DNA of 64,000 nt, taken from Candidatus Omnitrophota bacterium. GTDB taxonomy: Bacteria > Omnitrophota > Gorgyraeia > Aquiviventales > Aquiviventaceae. The stretch is from positions 60,544-124,543 of the forward strand of contig JAUYPJ010000098.1 in assembly GCA_030697665.1 (NCBI GenBank). The letters run 5' to 3'. Below, one piece after another: positions 10,210-22,402 of this stretch (its first letter is position 1; every line of letters begins with the position of its first letter). The notes under the pieces were generated by a model that searched no databases, was not told where the DNA came from, and was given only the letters and a program-made list of their open reading frames with translations. Made by a program: the position numbers and the translations under genes.

Positions 10210-10290
10210 GGAAGCGCCACGGAAGCACGGAAACGGCTTCTCGAAGATGGCTCCGTGTCTCCGTGGAATTCCGTAGCCTCTGTGGTATCA
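10193..10290. repeat. palindromic short repeat array, CCACGGAA family
   Basis: accacggaaccacggaagcgccacggaagcacgg ... ccgtgtctccgtggaattccg. Confidence 0.72.
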
Positions 10291-11148
10291 CGAGCGTTTT
10301 CCGCAGCCTGCCAAGGCGAGCCGTCGCCTGAGCAGCGCCGCCTCGTAGTCCGGGTAGCAGAGCCGCAAGCCCTTCACGAATGGCCGCAAGGGAATCTGAC
10401 CCAGCGAAGGCGACAGGTGCGTGTAGGTCAGCAGCGAACCCGCCAGCGGGAACACGAAACGGGAGATCGTCCCCTGGACCCCCATCGCGATCGTGACAAG
10501 ACGGCGCGCCTTGTGGCGAAAGGTGAAGCGCAGCAGCCGTTCCACGTCGTGTGGCCGCCTGGCGAAGGCGGCGATCTTCACAAGGTCCGCCCGAAGCGAC
10601 CTGGCCCGTTCGAGCACGCCCTCCAGCGCCGAGTCCGGTGGGGTGCCGGCGAAGTGATGGAAGGAGACCAGCAGCGTCTTGCGATGCCGGCGGGTGAGCG
10701 CGATGACCTCCGCCAGGATGGAAGGGGAACTCAACTCAACGTCCACGGCATCCACCACCGGGACGAGGGCTGCAAACAGGGCCAGGCGCTGGGTGTCCTT
10801 CAACTCAGCCCGTCCCCCTTCTTGATGGCTGCGCACCGTCCCAATGACCGGCAGGCCGTGCCGTGCGATCGCGCGCACGTCGCGCGCCACGGATGGGACA
10901 TCGAGCCGGCGGAACTGATCGACCCTCGCCTCGATGAGGTCCACGCCCTCCCATGCGGCGCGACGCAACGCCACGCTGTCGCCGCATACGCTCAGGACGA
11001 GACGCGGGACATGACCTAGTTGGACATCGCCAATCTGCAGCAGCGACTCGCCCCTTCCACTGTCCCTGACCCTCCAGCGAGACACGTCCCCAGGAGAGGC
11101 GTCAAGCCATGGCGAGGAACGCCGCACCCTGATCCTGTTCGAAGGCAA
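10288..11148 (-). CDS. aroD: type I 3-dehydroquinate dehydratase-like protein
   Basis: DLIEARVDQFRR, VIGTVRSHQEGG, VDAVDVELSS, LLVSFHHFAGTP, LVKIAAFAR, VTIAMGVQG follow the AroD strand order; 5' end overlaps the neighbouring ORF so the start is uncertain. Confidence 0.72.
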   Translation of the reverse strand: MPSNRIRVRRSSPWLDASPGDVSRWRVRDSGRGESLLQIGDVQLGHVPRLVLSVCGDSVALRRAAWEGVDLIEARVDQFRRLDVPSVARDVRAIARHGLPVIGTVRSHQEGGRAELKDTQRLALFAALVPVVDAVDVELSSPSILAEVIALTRRHRKTLLVSFHHFAGTPPDSALEGVLERARSLRADLVKIAAFARRPHDVERLLRFTFRHKARRLVTIAMGVQGTISRFVFPLAGSLLTYTHLSPSLGQIPLRPFVKGLRLCYPDYEAALLRRRLALAGCGKRS

Positions 11149-11434
11149 GGAGCACCTCGCGGCGCGCGCGTAAGAGCGTCTCGATCTGGCCGGTCGAAGA
11201 GTTACCCAGGCGAATCCATACGACCTTCGGAGGAGGCCCGAACACGAGGCTGCGCTGATGAAAATCTATGTCCTTGGAAACAATGACCAGCCCATGCCCC
11301 GCGGCATAGCTCCACACCACCTCATCAGCAGCATCCCGCAGGCCGACCTCGCGCACATGGACTGAACCCGGATACGCGTCTGCCAGGGAAGCGACCAACA
11401 GGTGGGAAAGGTTCTGGTCGAAAAGAAGTTTCAC
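11102..11434 (-). CDS. DUF5615 PIN-like toxin
   Basis: MKLLFDQNLSHLLVASLADAYPGSVHVREVGLRDAADEVVWSYA. Confidence 0.78.
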   Translation of the reverse strand: MKLLFDQNLSHLLVASLADAYPGSVHVREVGLRDAADEVVWSYAAGHGLVIVSKDIDFHQRSLVFGPPPKVVWIRLGNSSTGQIETLLRARREVLLAFEQDQGAAFLAMA

Positions 11435-11658
11435 ACGGGTGGAATGGCGAGTAGCTTGCGCTCACGATCCGCGGCGAATGCAAGACATGCCCGGATGTCT
11501 TCGCGGGTCAAATCAGGAAAATCGCGCAGGATGTCATCCTCCGACATGCCTGAGGCCAGATACTCCAGCACATCGTAGACGGTAATACGCATCCCGCGGA
11601 TGCACGGCTTACCGCCGCGCTTTCCCGGTTCGATCGTGATCACATGCTGATAGTCCAT
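11431..11658 (-). CDS. DUF433 antitoxin
   Basis: ITIEPGKRGGKPCIRGMRITVYDVLEYLASGMSEDDILRDFPDLTREDI; 4-bp overlap with DUF5615 gene. Confidence 0.8.
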   Translation of the reverse strand: MDYQHVITIEPGKRGGKPCIRGMRITVYDVLEYLASGMSEDDILRDFPDLTREDIRACLAFAADRERKLLAIPPV

Positions 11659-11678
11659 CGCTCATCACGCTCCCCCGA

Positions 11679-11707
11679 AGTGTAGCATACGGGAGGCACC
11701 CGCGCAA
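11679..11707 (-). promoter_or_regulatory. putative sigma70 promoter of the DUF433/DUF5615 pair
   Basis: Minus strand TTGCGC-N17-TACACT with extended -10 (ATGCTACACT). Confidence 0.45.
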
Positions 11708-11869
11708 CTTCAGGACTGGCCTCGCATCATCCCACGCCCTGCGGGAGCCCGCCGCAGGCGGGCGCGCGGCGGACTGTATCTGTCGTTGTCGCATCTCCCC
11801 GTCCACCGCGCTCGCAGCAACACTCCAGGAGTTCCATCCTTGTGTCGCTGCGACCAGCAGGGCGTGGGA

Positions 11870-12412
11870 TCACTCTTCCCAATTCACGATGTCGTCTTGG
11901 CCCTCAACCCCATCCCTCCCCAGCGACAACAGATCGTAGTCATGCGTCCGGTGGGTCCCAGGGCTTCGGTACTGGTAGGATTTGCCCCAGGGGTCCAGCG
12001 GCACACGCTCGATGTACGGCCCCTTCCAATTCTTGGCGGAGGCCGGGGCGGCCGTCAGCGCCTTCAACCCCTCATCGCCCGTCGGGAAGACCCCGTTATC
12101 CAGCTCGTACAGCTTCAGCGCAGTTGCCAGGTTGAGGTCGATGTCGGCCTTGGCGACGGATTTCCGCGCCTCCTCCGACCGGCCCGCCATGCGGGGGATC
12201 ACCATCGCCCCCAGGATGCCGATGATGATGACGACCAACATCAATTCCACCAGCGTGAAGCCTCGCTGTTTCCAGTAGGCGGTAGGCAGTAGGCAGTAGG
12301 CAGTCACGGGCCTTCTGCCTTCTGCGTTCTGCCTTCTGCGTTCTCGACTGTGGACGTCTCGCACATGTGCTCTCATCCTCTCACCTCTCACCTGACTTAC
12401 TGCTCCACCCAC
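11870..12412 (-). CDS. gspG: major pseudopilin GspG; start uncertain, leader in repeat array
   Basis: RGFTLVELMLVVIIIGILGAMVIPRMAGRSEEARKSVAKADIDLNLATALKLYELDNGVFPTGDEGLKALT. Confidence 0.92.
   Translation of the reverse strand: MGGAVSQVRGERMRAHVRDVHSRERRRQNAEGRRPVTAYCLLPTAYWKQRGFTLVELMLVVIIIGILGAMVIPRMAGRSEEARKSVAKADIDLNLATALKLYELDNGVFPTGDEGLKALTAAPASAKNWKGPYIERVPLDPWGKSYQYRSPGTHRTHDYDLLSLGRDGVEGQDDIVNWEE
12272..12398. repeat. composite heptamer arrays GGCAGTA, TTCTGCC and CTCACCT
   Basis: ggcagtaggcagtaggcagt ... ccttctgccttctgcgttctgccttctgc ... ctctcacctctcacct. Confidence 0.88.
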
Positions 12413-13248
12413 TGCTTGACCCTTCCCTCCCGCGCATCGAGCACGATGGCGTAGCGCTGGGCTGCTCTCCCGACGACCGTGGTGTCCACCATCAGGGTGA
12501 ACGTCGTCGACCTGACGCCCAGCAACCCCTGGCTGATCAGTTGGATCAGGGCGGCCTCCTGGGCGGCGAACAGGGGGCCGGTGGATCGAAGCGTCTCGAC
12601 GATGGTGCCTGCCTCCTCGAACGCCCCGTCATCCGCCGTTCCGGCTTCCCCGTCCTCGCCGGTGCGGAAGGCGACGATGAGCTCCGCCAGCCGGTCGTCG
12701 AGCCCGAGCGCCCGCAGGACCTCCGGCGCGGCGGTGTTGATGTTCACCGCCCCGCTGCCGTAGACGGTGAGGAACGGGCCGGCCTGCTGGACCATCGGCT
12801 CCGCAACCTCCTCAACCAGCCTCAGCTCTTCCTTCACGTGGAACGGCCGCAAGGTGGCGCTCGTGACGGCGACGGCGCCGTCGAGGGTCAGCCCGGGGAC
12901 GCGCGCCAGCATCTCTTGCGTCGCGCGGTTGAGGGGAAGCCGGCTCTCCTCATCGAGGAGCGTGTACCGGAACGCGCCGCGACCCAGCTCCTGCCGCTGC
13001 TCGGCGCGCAGCTCCTGCATCGTCTCATAGGGCGTCTCGTCGTCCTGCCGCAGCGCCCAGGCGTGCCGCACGGCGGCGTGCGCCAACGCCGCAGAGACCA
13101 CGCGATCTTCGAACCGGCCCGCCAGGCGAAGCTGCGACGAGGTGATCCGCGAGATGCCGATGCCGAGGATGGAAAACGTCGTCAGCGCCCAGATCGCAAT
13201 GATCAGGAGGCTGCCTTTGCAGTCCATAGTCGATAGTCGATAGTCCAT
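12397..13248 (-). CDS. gspK: GspK-like minor pseudopilin
   Basis: CKGSLLIIAIWALTTFSILGIGISRI...; helix-hairpin NINTAAPEVLRALGLDDRLAELIVAFR. Confidence 0.82.
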   Translation of the reverse strand: MDYRLSTMDCKGSLLIIAIWALTTFSILGIGISRITSSQLRLAGRFEDRVVSAALAHAAVRHAWALRQDDETPYETMQELRAEQRQELGRGAFRYTLLDEESRLPLNRATQEMLARVPGLTLDGAVAVTSATLRPFHVKEELRLVEEVAEPMVQQAGPFLTVYGSGAVNINTAAPEVLRALGLDDRLAELIVAFRTGEDGEAGTADDGAFEEAGTIVETLRSTGPLFAAQEAALIQLISQGLLGVRSTTFTLMVDTTVVGRAAQRYAIVLDAREGRVKQWVEQ

Positions 13249-13292
13249 AGTTGAACCTGGTTTGGCTATGGACTATGGACCATGGACTATGA
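13221..13292. repeat. palindromic heptamer array, CTATGGA family
   Basis: agtccatagtcgatagtcgatagtccatag...ctatggactatggaccatggactatg. Confidence 0.9.
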
Positions 13293-13297
13293 ACTCT

Positions 13298-13975
<678 letters not shown>

Positions 13976-13982
<7 letters not shown>

Positions 13983-14527
13983 GTGGGGCCTTCCTCCCCT
14001 GCCGCGGGGGGCTTGTAATCGAGGTAGGTGGCCAACACCGCATCCTGCGTTCTCCGACCCTCCTGCCACGACAGCCTGAAGCGCGCGCTGGCGAGCCTGA
14101 TCGGGGGTTCTTGAGTCTCGGGGCCGGCTTGCTCCTGCGCCATGCCGTGTGGCAGGAGCGCCTCAGGCTCCAGAGGCACGATGTCGAGGGTCCAGGTGGC
14201 CTGTCGATGGCGCAGCGCGACGGCGCCGCTGCGCGTCTCGGCCGCCACACCGCCTTGGCTCTCCGCCTCCTGCCGCAGCTGTGCCAACTTGGCGTCAAGG
14301 AACTGGATCGCTTCCAGCCGATCTTCCACCGAGTCGAGCGTCGCCGATGCCGCGAGCAGCCCGCGCCCCACCATGACCAGGCCGATCGCCAGGATCGAGG
14401 AGGCCACCATCAACTCAACCAGCGTCAATCCTGCGATGACTGAAGAACGGAAGAACGGAAGAACGGAAGAACATGAGACGATCTCGCGTGTTCTTCGGTT
14501 CTTCAGTTCTTGAGTTCTTCGGTCCAT
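13976..14527 (-). CDS. gspI: GspI-like pseudopilin; N-terminus in octamer repeat array
   Basis: AGLTLVELMVASSILAIGLVMVGRGLLAAS; gene order. Confidence 0.72.
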
Positions 14528-14572
14528 TGGTTCTTCAGTTCTTCAGTTCTTCCGTTCCTCCGTTTATGGAAC
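14437..14572. repeat. palindromic octamer array, GAAGAACG/GTTCTTCC family
   Basis: gaagaacggaagaacggaagaacggaagaac ... gttcttcggttcttcagttcttgagttcttcgg ... ttcttcagttcttcagttcttccgttcctccg. Confidence 0.9.
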
Positions 14573-15088
14573 AACGAAGCTGATGGTGGTATCGACCCGC
14601 AGCGAGCTGGCCTGCTCATCTTTCGGCGTGAGGGAGAACCGGTCGACCTTGATCAGGAAACGGCTGTCCTGCAAGTGATGGAGCAGCGTCAAGAATTGCG
14701 CCATGCTCGCTTCAACCTTGAGCTGCGCCGCATACGTCGTCCGGCCGGCCGCCTTCGAGGGCTGATTGTCCGGGATGAGATCGACGATGGCGGCCCCGGA
14801 CTCCTGAGCGATACGCTCGGTCTCCTGCAGGAACGCCGCGATCCGCTCCCGGTCATCGGCCGGAGCAAGGAAGTAGCCGGCGTACTTCTTCTGATCGCTG
14901 AGGATCGCGGCCTTGCGCTTCTGCATCCCAATGCTCGTTCTGAGCTTGACCTCCTCCGCCGTGATCTGCTGGCGCAGCGTCCGGTGCCTAGTGCGCACGC
15001 CCGACAGCAGAAACCGCTCGCCCAGGAAGGCAACGGCCAAGGCCCCCATCACGCCCCATAACAGCCGTTCTCTCGTCTTCCCTTTCAT
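14564..15088 (-). CDS. gspM: GspM/PilO-like inner membrane platform protein
   Basis: N-terminal TM, coiled region, ferredoxin-like C-term; position between pseudopilin and GspL genes. Confidence 0.6.
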   Translation of the reverse strand: MKGKTRERLLWGVMGALAVAFLGERFLLSGVRTRHRTLRQQITAEEVKLRTSIGMQKRKAAILSDQKKYAGYFLAPADDRERIAAFLQETERIAQESGAAIVDLIPDNQPSKAAGRTTYAAQLKVEASMAQFLTLLHHLQDSRFLIKVDRFSLTPKDEQASSLRVDTTISFVVP

Positions 15089-15106
15089 CCGATCTCCCTG
15101 GCCTTT

Positions 15107-15137
15107 ACTATGGACTATCGACTATGGACTATGGACG
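15107..15137. repeat. heptamer array, CTATGGA family
   Basis: actatggactatcgactatggactatggac; supplies TAG stop of gspL on minus strand. Confidence 0.85.
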
Positions 15138-16562
15138 ATATTGCAGCGCCAGCTCAAACTCCGTGGTGTCCTTGTCGCGCGAGCGCTTGCGGCGCGTGTA
15201 CTTGGTCTCCACGTGATCCACGAAGGCCGATTGCTCCAGCGTCGAGATGAACGCAAAGACGTGCGATAGCTGGAGCGCCTGCCCGCGGATGACGCCCCGC
15301 TGGCGCTCATCCACGCTCAAGAACTCAAGCGCAATGTCCTGGGGGAGGAGCTGCTGCAGCTCCGCCAGGTAGCGGAGGGGCAACCCCCGAAGCCGAAGGG
15401 ACTCTTTGACCAGCTCGAGACGTTTGGACTGCGTGACGAGCTCGCCGATCTCTTGCGTGATCGCCGCGTTCCTGGCCTGGAGCTGGTTCAGGTAGGCCTG
15501 ATGGCGATACACTCGGCTCATGCCGATGCCGATGAGGAGCGTGATGAGGTAGGCGCTGAGGCTCCCGAGGAGCACCAGCTCGCGCGTCTTTTGCCTGAGC
15601 GACTGCTTGATCTGCATCTCCGGCAGCACGAACGACATGAGCTGCTCGCCCTGATCGGTCGCCAGCTCAGTCACCGCCGTCAGGGACACGGTGGGAGGCG
15701 GCTCTGCAGGACGGGCCCCCTTGCCTTTGGGGGGCAGGATCGACGGGGGGCTCACGCTGACGACCGGCAGCTTGAGGTCCCGGCCGATCGCCTGCTTGAG
15801 CGGCTCGAGGCTCCCGGCGGCCCCTGAGAGAAACGCCTTGATAGGCCGCTTATTGGTCTCTTCGCTCTGAAACACCTCCAACGACTGGCTCACTTCCCCG
15901 ATGAGCTTGCTCATCCCCTCCTCGCGGACCGGTTGATCGGCCTGGAGGGCGATGCTGCGGCTGAAGAGCGCCTGCTCGCGGGAGCAGATGATGCAGTCGA
16001 GGAACGTCGCATCCGCATCCACCAGCAGGAACAGCTCCTGCGCGGTCATCTCCGACTTGTGGCGCGCAGCCGCCCACTGCCAGACCCCGTGTGAGCTGAG
16101 CAGGATGCGCTCGATCGAGAGGCCCGCAGACTCCAGGATGCCGGTCTGCCGCTTGACGAGATCCCGGTGGACGATCGCCAGCATCACCTTGGTGTAGCCG
16201 ATATCATCGGCCCCCAGGAGCCGATAGCTTGAGACGACCTCCTCCTTCCGGTAGGGGACCATGCGGGTGACGTTCAGGTCGATCATCTGGGCGATCTCGC
16301 GGGGATCCTGCGAGGGCAGGTGGAGGTTCCGCAGCGTCACGAGGCAGCGGGGGAAACTCACCGTAACAGGCCTCGCCTTCAGCTTCAGCTCGCGAAAGAC
16401 CTGTTTGACCGTCTGAGTGATCTGTCCGTCGCTGAAGCCGGCGATCGGCTTGACGACGCACGCGAGGAGGCGGGGCGGACGGGTGGCCGGCTTGGCGACG
16501 ACGACCTTCAGCCAGCGCTCGCTGATCTCGACGGCAACCGGAGGCCGCATCATCCCACGCAC
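15129..16562 (-). CDS. gspL: GspL / PilM-PilN fusion-like platform protein
   Basis: Actin-like N-term (VAVEISERWLKVVVAK; IDLNVTRMVPYRKEEVVSSYRLLG), TM at LVLLGSLSAYLITLLIGIGMSRV, PilN-like C-term. Confidence 0.72.
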   Translation of the reverse strand: MRGMMRPPVAVEISERWLKVVVAKPATRPPRLLACVVKPIAGFSDGQITQTVKQVFRELKLKARPVTVSFPRCLVTLRNLHLPSQDPREIAQMIDLNVTRMVPYRKEEVVSSYRLLGADDIGYTKVMLAIVHRDLVKRQTGILESAGLSIERILLSSHGVWQWAAARHKSEMTAQELFLLVDADATFLDCIICSREQALFSRSIALQADQPVREEGMSKLIGEVSQSLEVFQSEETNKRPIKAFLSGAAGSLEPLKQAIGRDLKLPVVSVSPPSILPPKGKGARPAEPPPTVSLTAVTELATDQGEQLMSFVLPEMQIKQSLRQKTRELVLLGSLSAYLITLLIGIGMSRVYRHQAYLNQLQARNAAITQEIGELVTQSKRLELVKESLRLRGLPLRYLAELQQLLPQDIALEFLSVDERQRGVIRGQALQLSHVFAFISTLEQSAFVDHVETKYTRRKRSRDKDTTEFELALQYRP

Positions 16563-16668
16563 ACGAGGTGCGAGGTCAAAGGTAAAAGGTCAAAGGTAAA
16601 AGGGAAAAGGTTCCCTTTCACCTTTAACCTATCACCTTTCACCTGAATCTGGCCTTTCACCTGAGGTT
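16563..16668. repeat. palindromic heptamer array, AGGTGAA family
   Basis: aggtcaaaggtaaaaggtcaaaggtaaaagggaaaaggttccctttcacctttaacctatcacctttcacct. Confidence 0.9.
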
Positions 16669-17908
16669 ATCTGACCGACTGGGTCACCTGGAAGATCGGC
16701 AGCAAGATGGACAGGACGATGGTCCCCAGCACGCCCCCCAACCCCAGGATCATGACCGGCTCAATGAGGGAGCTGATCACGGTGATGTCCGCCTCAATCT
16801 GCTGAAGGTACGCGCGGGCAATCTCCCCCAAGACCTCATCGAGCCGTCCCGACTCCTCCCCAATGGCAATCATCTTAACAAAAAACAGGGGCAGTGCGGC
16901 ATGTGTTTGCAGGCTGGAGGAGAGGCGCTCCCCTACGGCGACCTGCTCGCACACGCGGCTCATCTGCCGGCGCAGCCGGGGATCGCCCAGGCTCGGCGTG
17001 ACCAACTGCAGGGAGCGCAGCGCGGGCACCCCGCTGCGCAACAGGAGGCTCAGGGAGCTGGCGAAGTGGAGCATCTCCTGATTGCCGGCGAGCCGGCTGA
17101 ACACCGGCAGCTTGCGCAGCACCTCAGCCGCCAGCCGGGCCAAGGCGGCGCCTCCCCGCCGCCAGATGACGACGGCCAGCGTCGCCCCCGCTCCGAGCGC
17201 GACCCAGAGCGAGCTCTTTTGGGAGAGGTGGCTCAGGTGCAGGATCAGCCGCGTCATGAACGGCAGCTCATGTCCCAGGTCGAGGAAGAGGTGCTCCAGC
17301 TTGGGGACCACAAAATTGATCAGGATCGCGATGCTCCCCAGCCCCACCGCCAGCAGGAGGATCGGATACGCCAAGGCCGCCTTCACCTTCGTCTTCAGCG
17401 CTTCATCGCGCGCCAAGGAGTCCGCCAACTGCCCCAGGGCGACGTCGAGTTTGCCCGTGGCTTCGCCCGCCTTGACGATGCTGACGAACAGGGAGGCAAA
17501 CACCGTGGGAAACCGCGCGAGCGACTCCGAAAACGTCTGGCCCTCTTTGGTCGCCTGGTAGATGTTCAGCAGCAGCGCCTTGAACGTCCCGGCAGGAGCC
17601 TGGTCGTGCAGGATCCGGATGGCCGCCAGCAGATCGATCTGCGCGCGCAGGAGGGTCGCCAGCTTCTGCGTGAAGAGCAGGAGCTCCTTGGAGCCGACCC
17701 GGACCACGCGAGGCAGGACGGAGCGTTGCGCGGGGAGCGGCTCGGCGGCGGCCGCCCGGGGGACGGCCCCGGAGCGCGCTTCAAGCTGAATGGGATAGAG
17801 TCCCTGCTCCACGAGGCGATGGACCGCCGCCTCCTGGCTGTCGGCCTCGATCACGCCTTCCAGTGTTTCCGTGAGGCCTTTCTTCGCGGTGTAGGCAAAT
17901 TGCGCCAT
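16667..17908 (-). CDS. gspF: T2SS inner membrane protein GspF
   Basis: MAQFAYTAKKGLTETLEGVIEADSQEAAVHRLVEQGLYPI...; two GspF domains. Confidence 0.92.
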   Translation of the reverse strand: MAQFAYTAKKGLTETLEGVIEADSQEAAVHRLVEQGLYPIQLEARSGAVPRAAAAEPLPAQRSVLPRVVRVGSKELLLFTQKLATLLRAQIDLLAAIRILHDQAPAGTFKALLLNIYQATKEGQTFSESLARFPTVFASLFVSIVKAGEATGKLDVALGQLADSLARDEALKTKVKAALAYPILLLAVGLGSIAILINFVVPKLEHLFLDLGHELPFMTRLILHLSHLSQKSSLWVALGAGATLAVVIWRRGGAALARLAAEVLRKLPVFSRLAGNQEMLHFASSLSLLLRSGVPALRSLQLVTPSLGDPRLRRQMSRVCEQVAVGERLSSSLQTHAALPLFFVKMIAIGEESGRLDEVLGEIARAYLQQIEADITVISSLIEPVMILGLGGVLGTIVLSILLPIFQVTQSVR

Positions 17909-17927
17909 CAGTAGCTCTGGCAGTCGA

Positions 17928-17998
17928 TAGTCCATAGTCGATAGTCCATCGTTGCCCTCTGTTTGGCTATGGACTATGGACCATGGACTATGGACTCT
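17928..17998. repeat. palindromic heptamer array, CTATGGA family
   Basis: agtcgatagtccatagtcgatagtccat ... ctatggactatggaccatggactatggact. Confidence 0.9.
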
Positions 17999-19900
17999 TT
18001 AGGGACTCGTCACGGCCTGCGCGCTCACCAGCGCTTCCGCCTCGGTCACGCGCAACACTTCCTCGGGCGTGGTGATCCCCATATGGACCTTCTCGACGCC
18101 GACGTCAAACAGCGTGCGGAAGCCCAGCGCCTTCGCCCGCTGCCTGATCTGCGCCGCCGAGGCCTTGTTGAGGATCAGCTCCTGGATCTGGGGCGTCAGC
18201 AGGATGATCTCGTGGATCGCCGTCCGCCCCCGATAGCCGATCGACTTGCACGCATCGCACCCTTTCCCGTAGAAGACCGCCGCGTGCCGGAACGGCTCCG
18301 GCAGGAGGTCTGTGTCCTTCCGTTCGGTCTTGCACTCGGGACAGATGACCCGCACCAGGCGCTGGGAGATGAAGGCGTTCACCGAAGAGGCGACGAGGTA
18401 CGGTTCGATGCCGATGTTCAACAGGCGGGTTGCGCCGCTGGCCGCGTCGTTCGTGTGCAGGGTCGAGAAGATCAGGTGGCCCGTGAGGGCGGTGCGGATC
18501 GCCAACTCCGCGGTCTCAAGGTCCCGCACCTCACCCACCATGACGATATCCGGGTCATGGCGGAGGATGCTGCGCAGGGCCGCCGCGAACGTCAGGCCGA
18601 TCTCCGGCTTCACCTGGAACTGCATGATCCCGCCCAATTCGTACTCGATCGGGTCTTCAATCGTGATGACCTTGACCGCCTCCTTGTTCAGCACGCTCAG
18701 GCACGCATAGAGGGTCGTGGTTTTCCCGCTGCCGGTGGGGCCGGTGACGAACACCACCCCGTGGGGCTGCTGCATGAGTACTTGCAGCATCTTCAGCTCG
18801 GAGGGCAAGAAGCCCAGATCTTCCAGCGTGAGCAACAACTCAACCGGCAGGATCCGGATGACGACGTTTTCCCCATAGAGGCCGGGGATGATGGAAATGC
18901 GCAGGTCCACCTGCTTATCGACGATCTTGATAATGGCGCGCCCGTCTTGAGGCAGGCGCCGCTCCACGACGTTGAGCTTCGAGACGATCTTGATGCGCGA
19001 GACGATGGCCGAATGGAGGTAGCGCATCTCATCCGGCATGTGCATGTCATACAGGATCCCGTCGATGCGGTAGCGCACGCGCACCCGCTCGCGGAACGGC
19101 TCGATGTGGACGTCGGAGGCCCGCGACGTCACGGCCTCCGACAGGAGCTGGTTGACCAACTTGATCACGGAGGCGTCATCGGCTGAACGGGTGACGTCTT
19201 CGATCTCCTCGACCTTGGCCAGATCCTGCGCTTCCCTCGCCTCCCGCCCCGCAACATCCCGCGTGAGGATCTGCTCGACGGTCTCCGAGCCGACCCCGTA
19301 ATAGCGGCGGATCGCCGCCTGGATCTCCTTCTCCGGCGCGAGGACCCGCTCGATGTCATAGCCCAGGTTCAACCGCAGATCCTCCGTGACCCAGACGGCC
19401 ATCGGATCAGAGACCGCCACCTTCATGACGGTGCCTTTGAGCTCCAGCGGCATGAACTTGTAGTGCAGGACAAACCGGGCGGGCACGACCTTGATGAGCT
19501 GGTCGGCCACCTGGACCTCTTTCAGGCTGGGGGCGAACGTAATCCCCAGTTGCTCGGCGAGCACCTGCAGGAACTGCTCCTCGGCCACCAGCCCCATGCG
19601 CAGGATGGTCTTGCCGAGAATCTCACCCCGGCGCTGGCTCTCGCGCAGGGCGGCTTCCATCTGCTGAGGATTCGCCAGCCCCTTGCTCACTAGGAGCTGT
19701 CCGAGATTGGGATAAAAGGCGATCCCGAGCTGCTCGGCCAGCACCTGCAACAACTGCTCGCCGCTCACCAGCCCCAGGCGGATCATCGTTTTGCCGATGA
19801 GCTCGCCGCGGCGCTGGCTCTCCTTGAGCGCGGTCTCCACCTGCTCCCGCGTCATCAGCCCTTTGTCCACGAGCAACTCGCCGATCCGTTTTCTCGCCAT
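17999..19900 (-). CDS. gspE: T2SS/T4P assembly ATPase GspE, with duplicated N-terminal domain
   Basis: GPTGSGKTTTLYACL, GEVRDLETAELAIRTALTGHL, CxxC zinc motif CPECKTER...CDACKSIGYRGR. Confidence 0.94.
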   Translation of the reverse strand: MARKRIGELLVDKGLMTREQVETALKESQRRGELIGKTMIRLGLVSGEQLLQVLAEQLGIAFYPNLGQLLVSKGLANPQQMEAALRESQRRGEILGKTILRMGLVAEEQFLQVLAEQLGITFAPSLKEVQVADQLIKVVPARFVLHYKFMPLELKGTVMKVAVSDPMAVWVTEDLRLNLGYDIERVLAPEKEIQAAIRRYYGVGSETVEQILTRDVAGREAREAQDLAKVEEIEDVTRSADDASVIKLVNQLLSEAVTSRASDVHIEPFRERVRVRYRIDGILYDMHMPDEMRYLHSAIVSRIKIVSKLNVVERRLPQDGRAIIKIVDKQVDLRISIIPGLYGENVVIRILPVELLLTLEDLGFLPSELKMLQVLMQQPHGVVFVTGPTGSGKTTTLYACLSVLNKEAVKVITIEDPIEYELGGIMQFQVKPEIGLTFAAALRSILRHDPDIVMVGEVRDLETAELAIRTALTGHLIFSTLHTNDAASGATRLLNIGIEPYLVASSVNAFISQRLVRVICPECKTERKDTDLLPEPFRHAAVFYGKGCDACKSIGYRGRTAIHEIILLTPQIQELILNKASAAQIRQRAKALGFRTLFDVGVEKVHMGITTPEEVLRVTEAEALVSAQAVTSP

Positions 19901-19908
19901 CTGGGGAC

Positions 19909-21455
<1,547 letters not shown>

Positions 21456-22307
21456 TCAGCGCGCCACCTTGAGCCGCGCGGTCGAGATCTCGCGGATGGA
21501 CGTGTCGGCCAGGGCATGCCGATGCTTCACGTACTGCAGCCCCAGTTGGTGCTGCATCCGCGAGAGCTCCTGATCGCTGCCCTCGAGGTGCATCACCCGC
21601 GCCGCCAATTCCGCGAGCTTGCTTGAGACGAACAGCGCCGAGAGGGTCACGTCGAGCCATAGGCTCACCAGCCCCTCGATCACCTGCTCCATGGATGGTT
21701 CCACGAAGCACGGGTGTACCGGGCGCGCGGGACGTGCCGCCTCAAACAGCGCTCGGCTCGGCAGCACCTGCTCTTCCTCGATATGTTGGGACGTCATGCT
21801 CACGAACTTGGCGTAGACGACCACGACCCGCCCGAAGCGCCCGGCGAGATAACCCTCCACCAGGTATCGCTTCAGCGCGGCGACGTGCGCCGCATCAAGC
21901 TCTTCCGGCACCCCGGGAAAGGCGACGAACGATTCATTCAGCTCTTCCAGGGCGGAGGCCCCTCGCTCGCCCAGCACGACTAACTGGTCGCTTCGGGCGG
22001 CGTCCCGCGTGTCCAGCGCCGCGTTGATCAGCAGGGTGTTCAGCTCTCCCGCAAACCCCTCATCGGAGGTGATGACCACCGTGCACGAGGGGAGGTCTTG
22101 GCGAGCGACCACAAAGGGATGCTCGATGCCCCGCACATCCAGCAGGCGCGCCGCCTCCCTCAACTGCTGAGCAAACGGCTCATAGAAGTGGACCCCGCCC
22201 TGCAGGCGCCGTAACTGGACCGCCGCGCTCACCTTCAGGACATCGACGATCCCGCCGAGGCTCCTGTTGAACTCCAGGTTCTGCTTGAGCTGCGCCAAGG
22301 GCACCAT
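21456..22307 (-). CDS. atpG: F-type ATP synthase gamma subunit (diverged)
   Basis: Position between alpha and beta; VVITSDEGFAGELNTLLINAAL resembles gamma LCGG(Y/F)N region. Confidence 0.72.
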   Translation of the reverse strand: MVPLAQLKQNLEFNRSLGGIVDVLKVSAAVQLRRLQGGVHFYEPFAQQLREAARLLDVRGIEHPFVVARQDLPSCTVVITSDEGFAGELNTLLINAALDTRDAARSDQLVVLGERGASALEELNESFVAFPGVPEELDAAHVAALKRYLVEGYLAGRFGRVVVVYAKFVSMTSQHIEEEQVLPSRALFEAARPARPVHPCFVEPSMEQVIEGLVSLWLDVTLSALFVSSKLAELAARVMHLEGSDQELSRMQHQLGLQYVKHRHALADTSIREISTARLKVAR

Positions 22308-22318
22308 CTCTCACACCA

Positions 22319-22402
22319 CAGGTGATAGGTTAAAGGTGAAAGGTGAAAGGTTAAAGGGGAGGGGTCCCCTTTTACCTTTAACCTTTTACCTTTTACCTTT
22401 CC
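22319..22402. repeat. palindromic heptamer array, AGGTGAA family
   Basis: aggtgataggttaaaggtgaaaggtgaaaggttaaagggg ... ccccttttacctttaaccttttaccttttacct. Confidence 0.9.

Noticed and set aside
11608-11658. DUF433 gene start ATGGACTATCAG as the seed of the CTATGGA family
   Set aside because: MDY is a common start in DUF433 proteins, and one partial match is not evidence.
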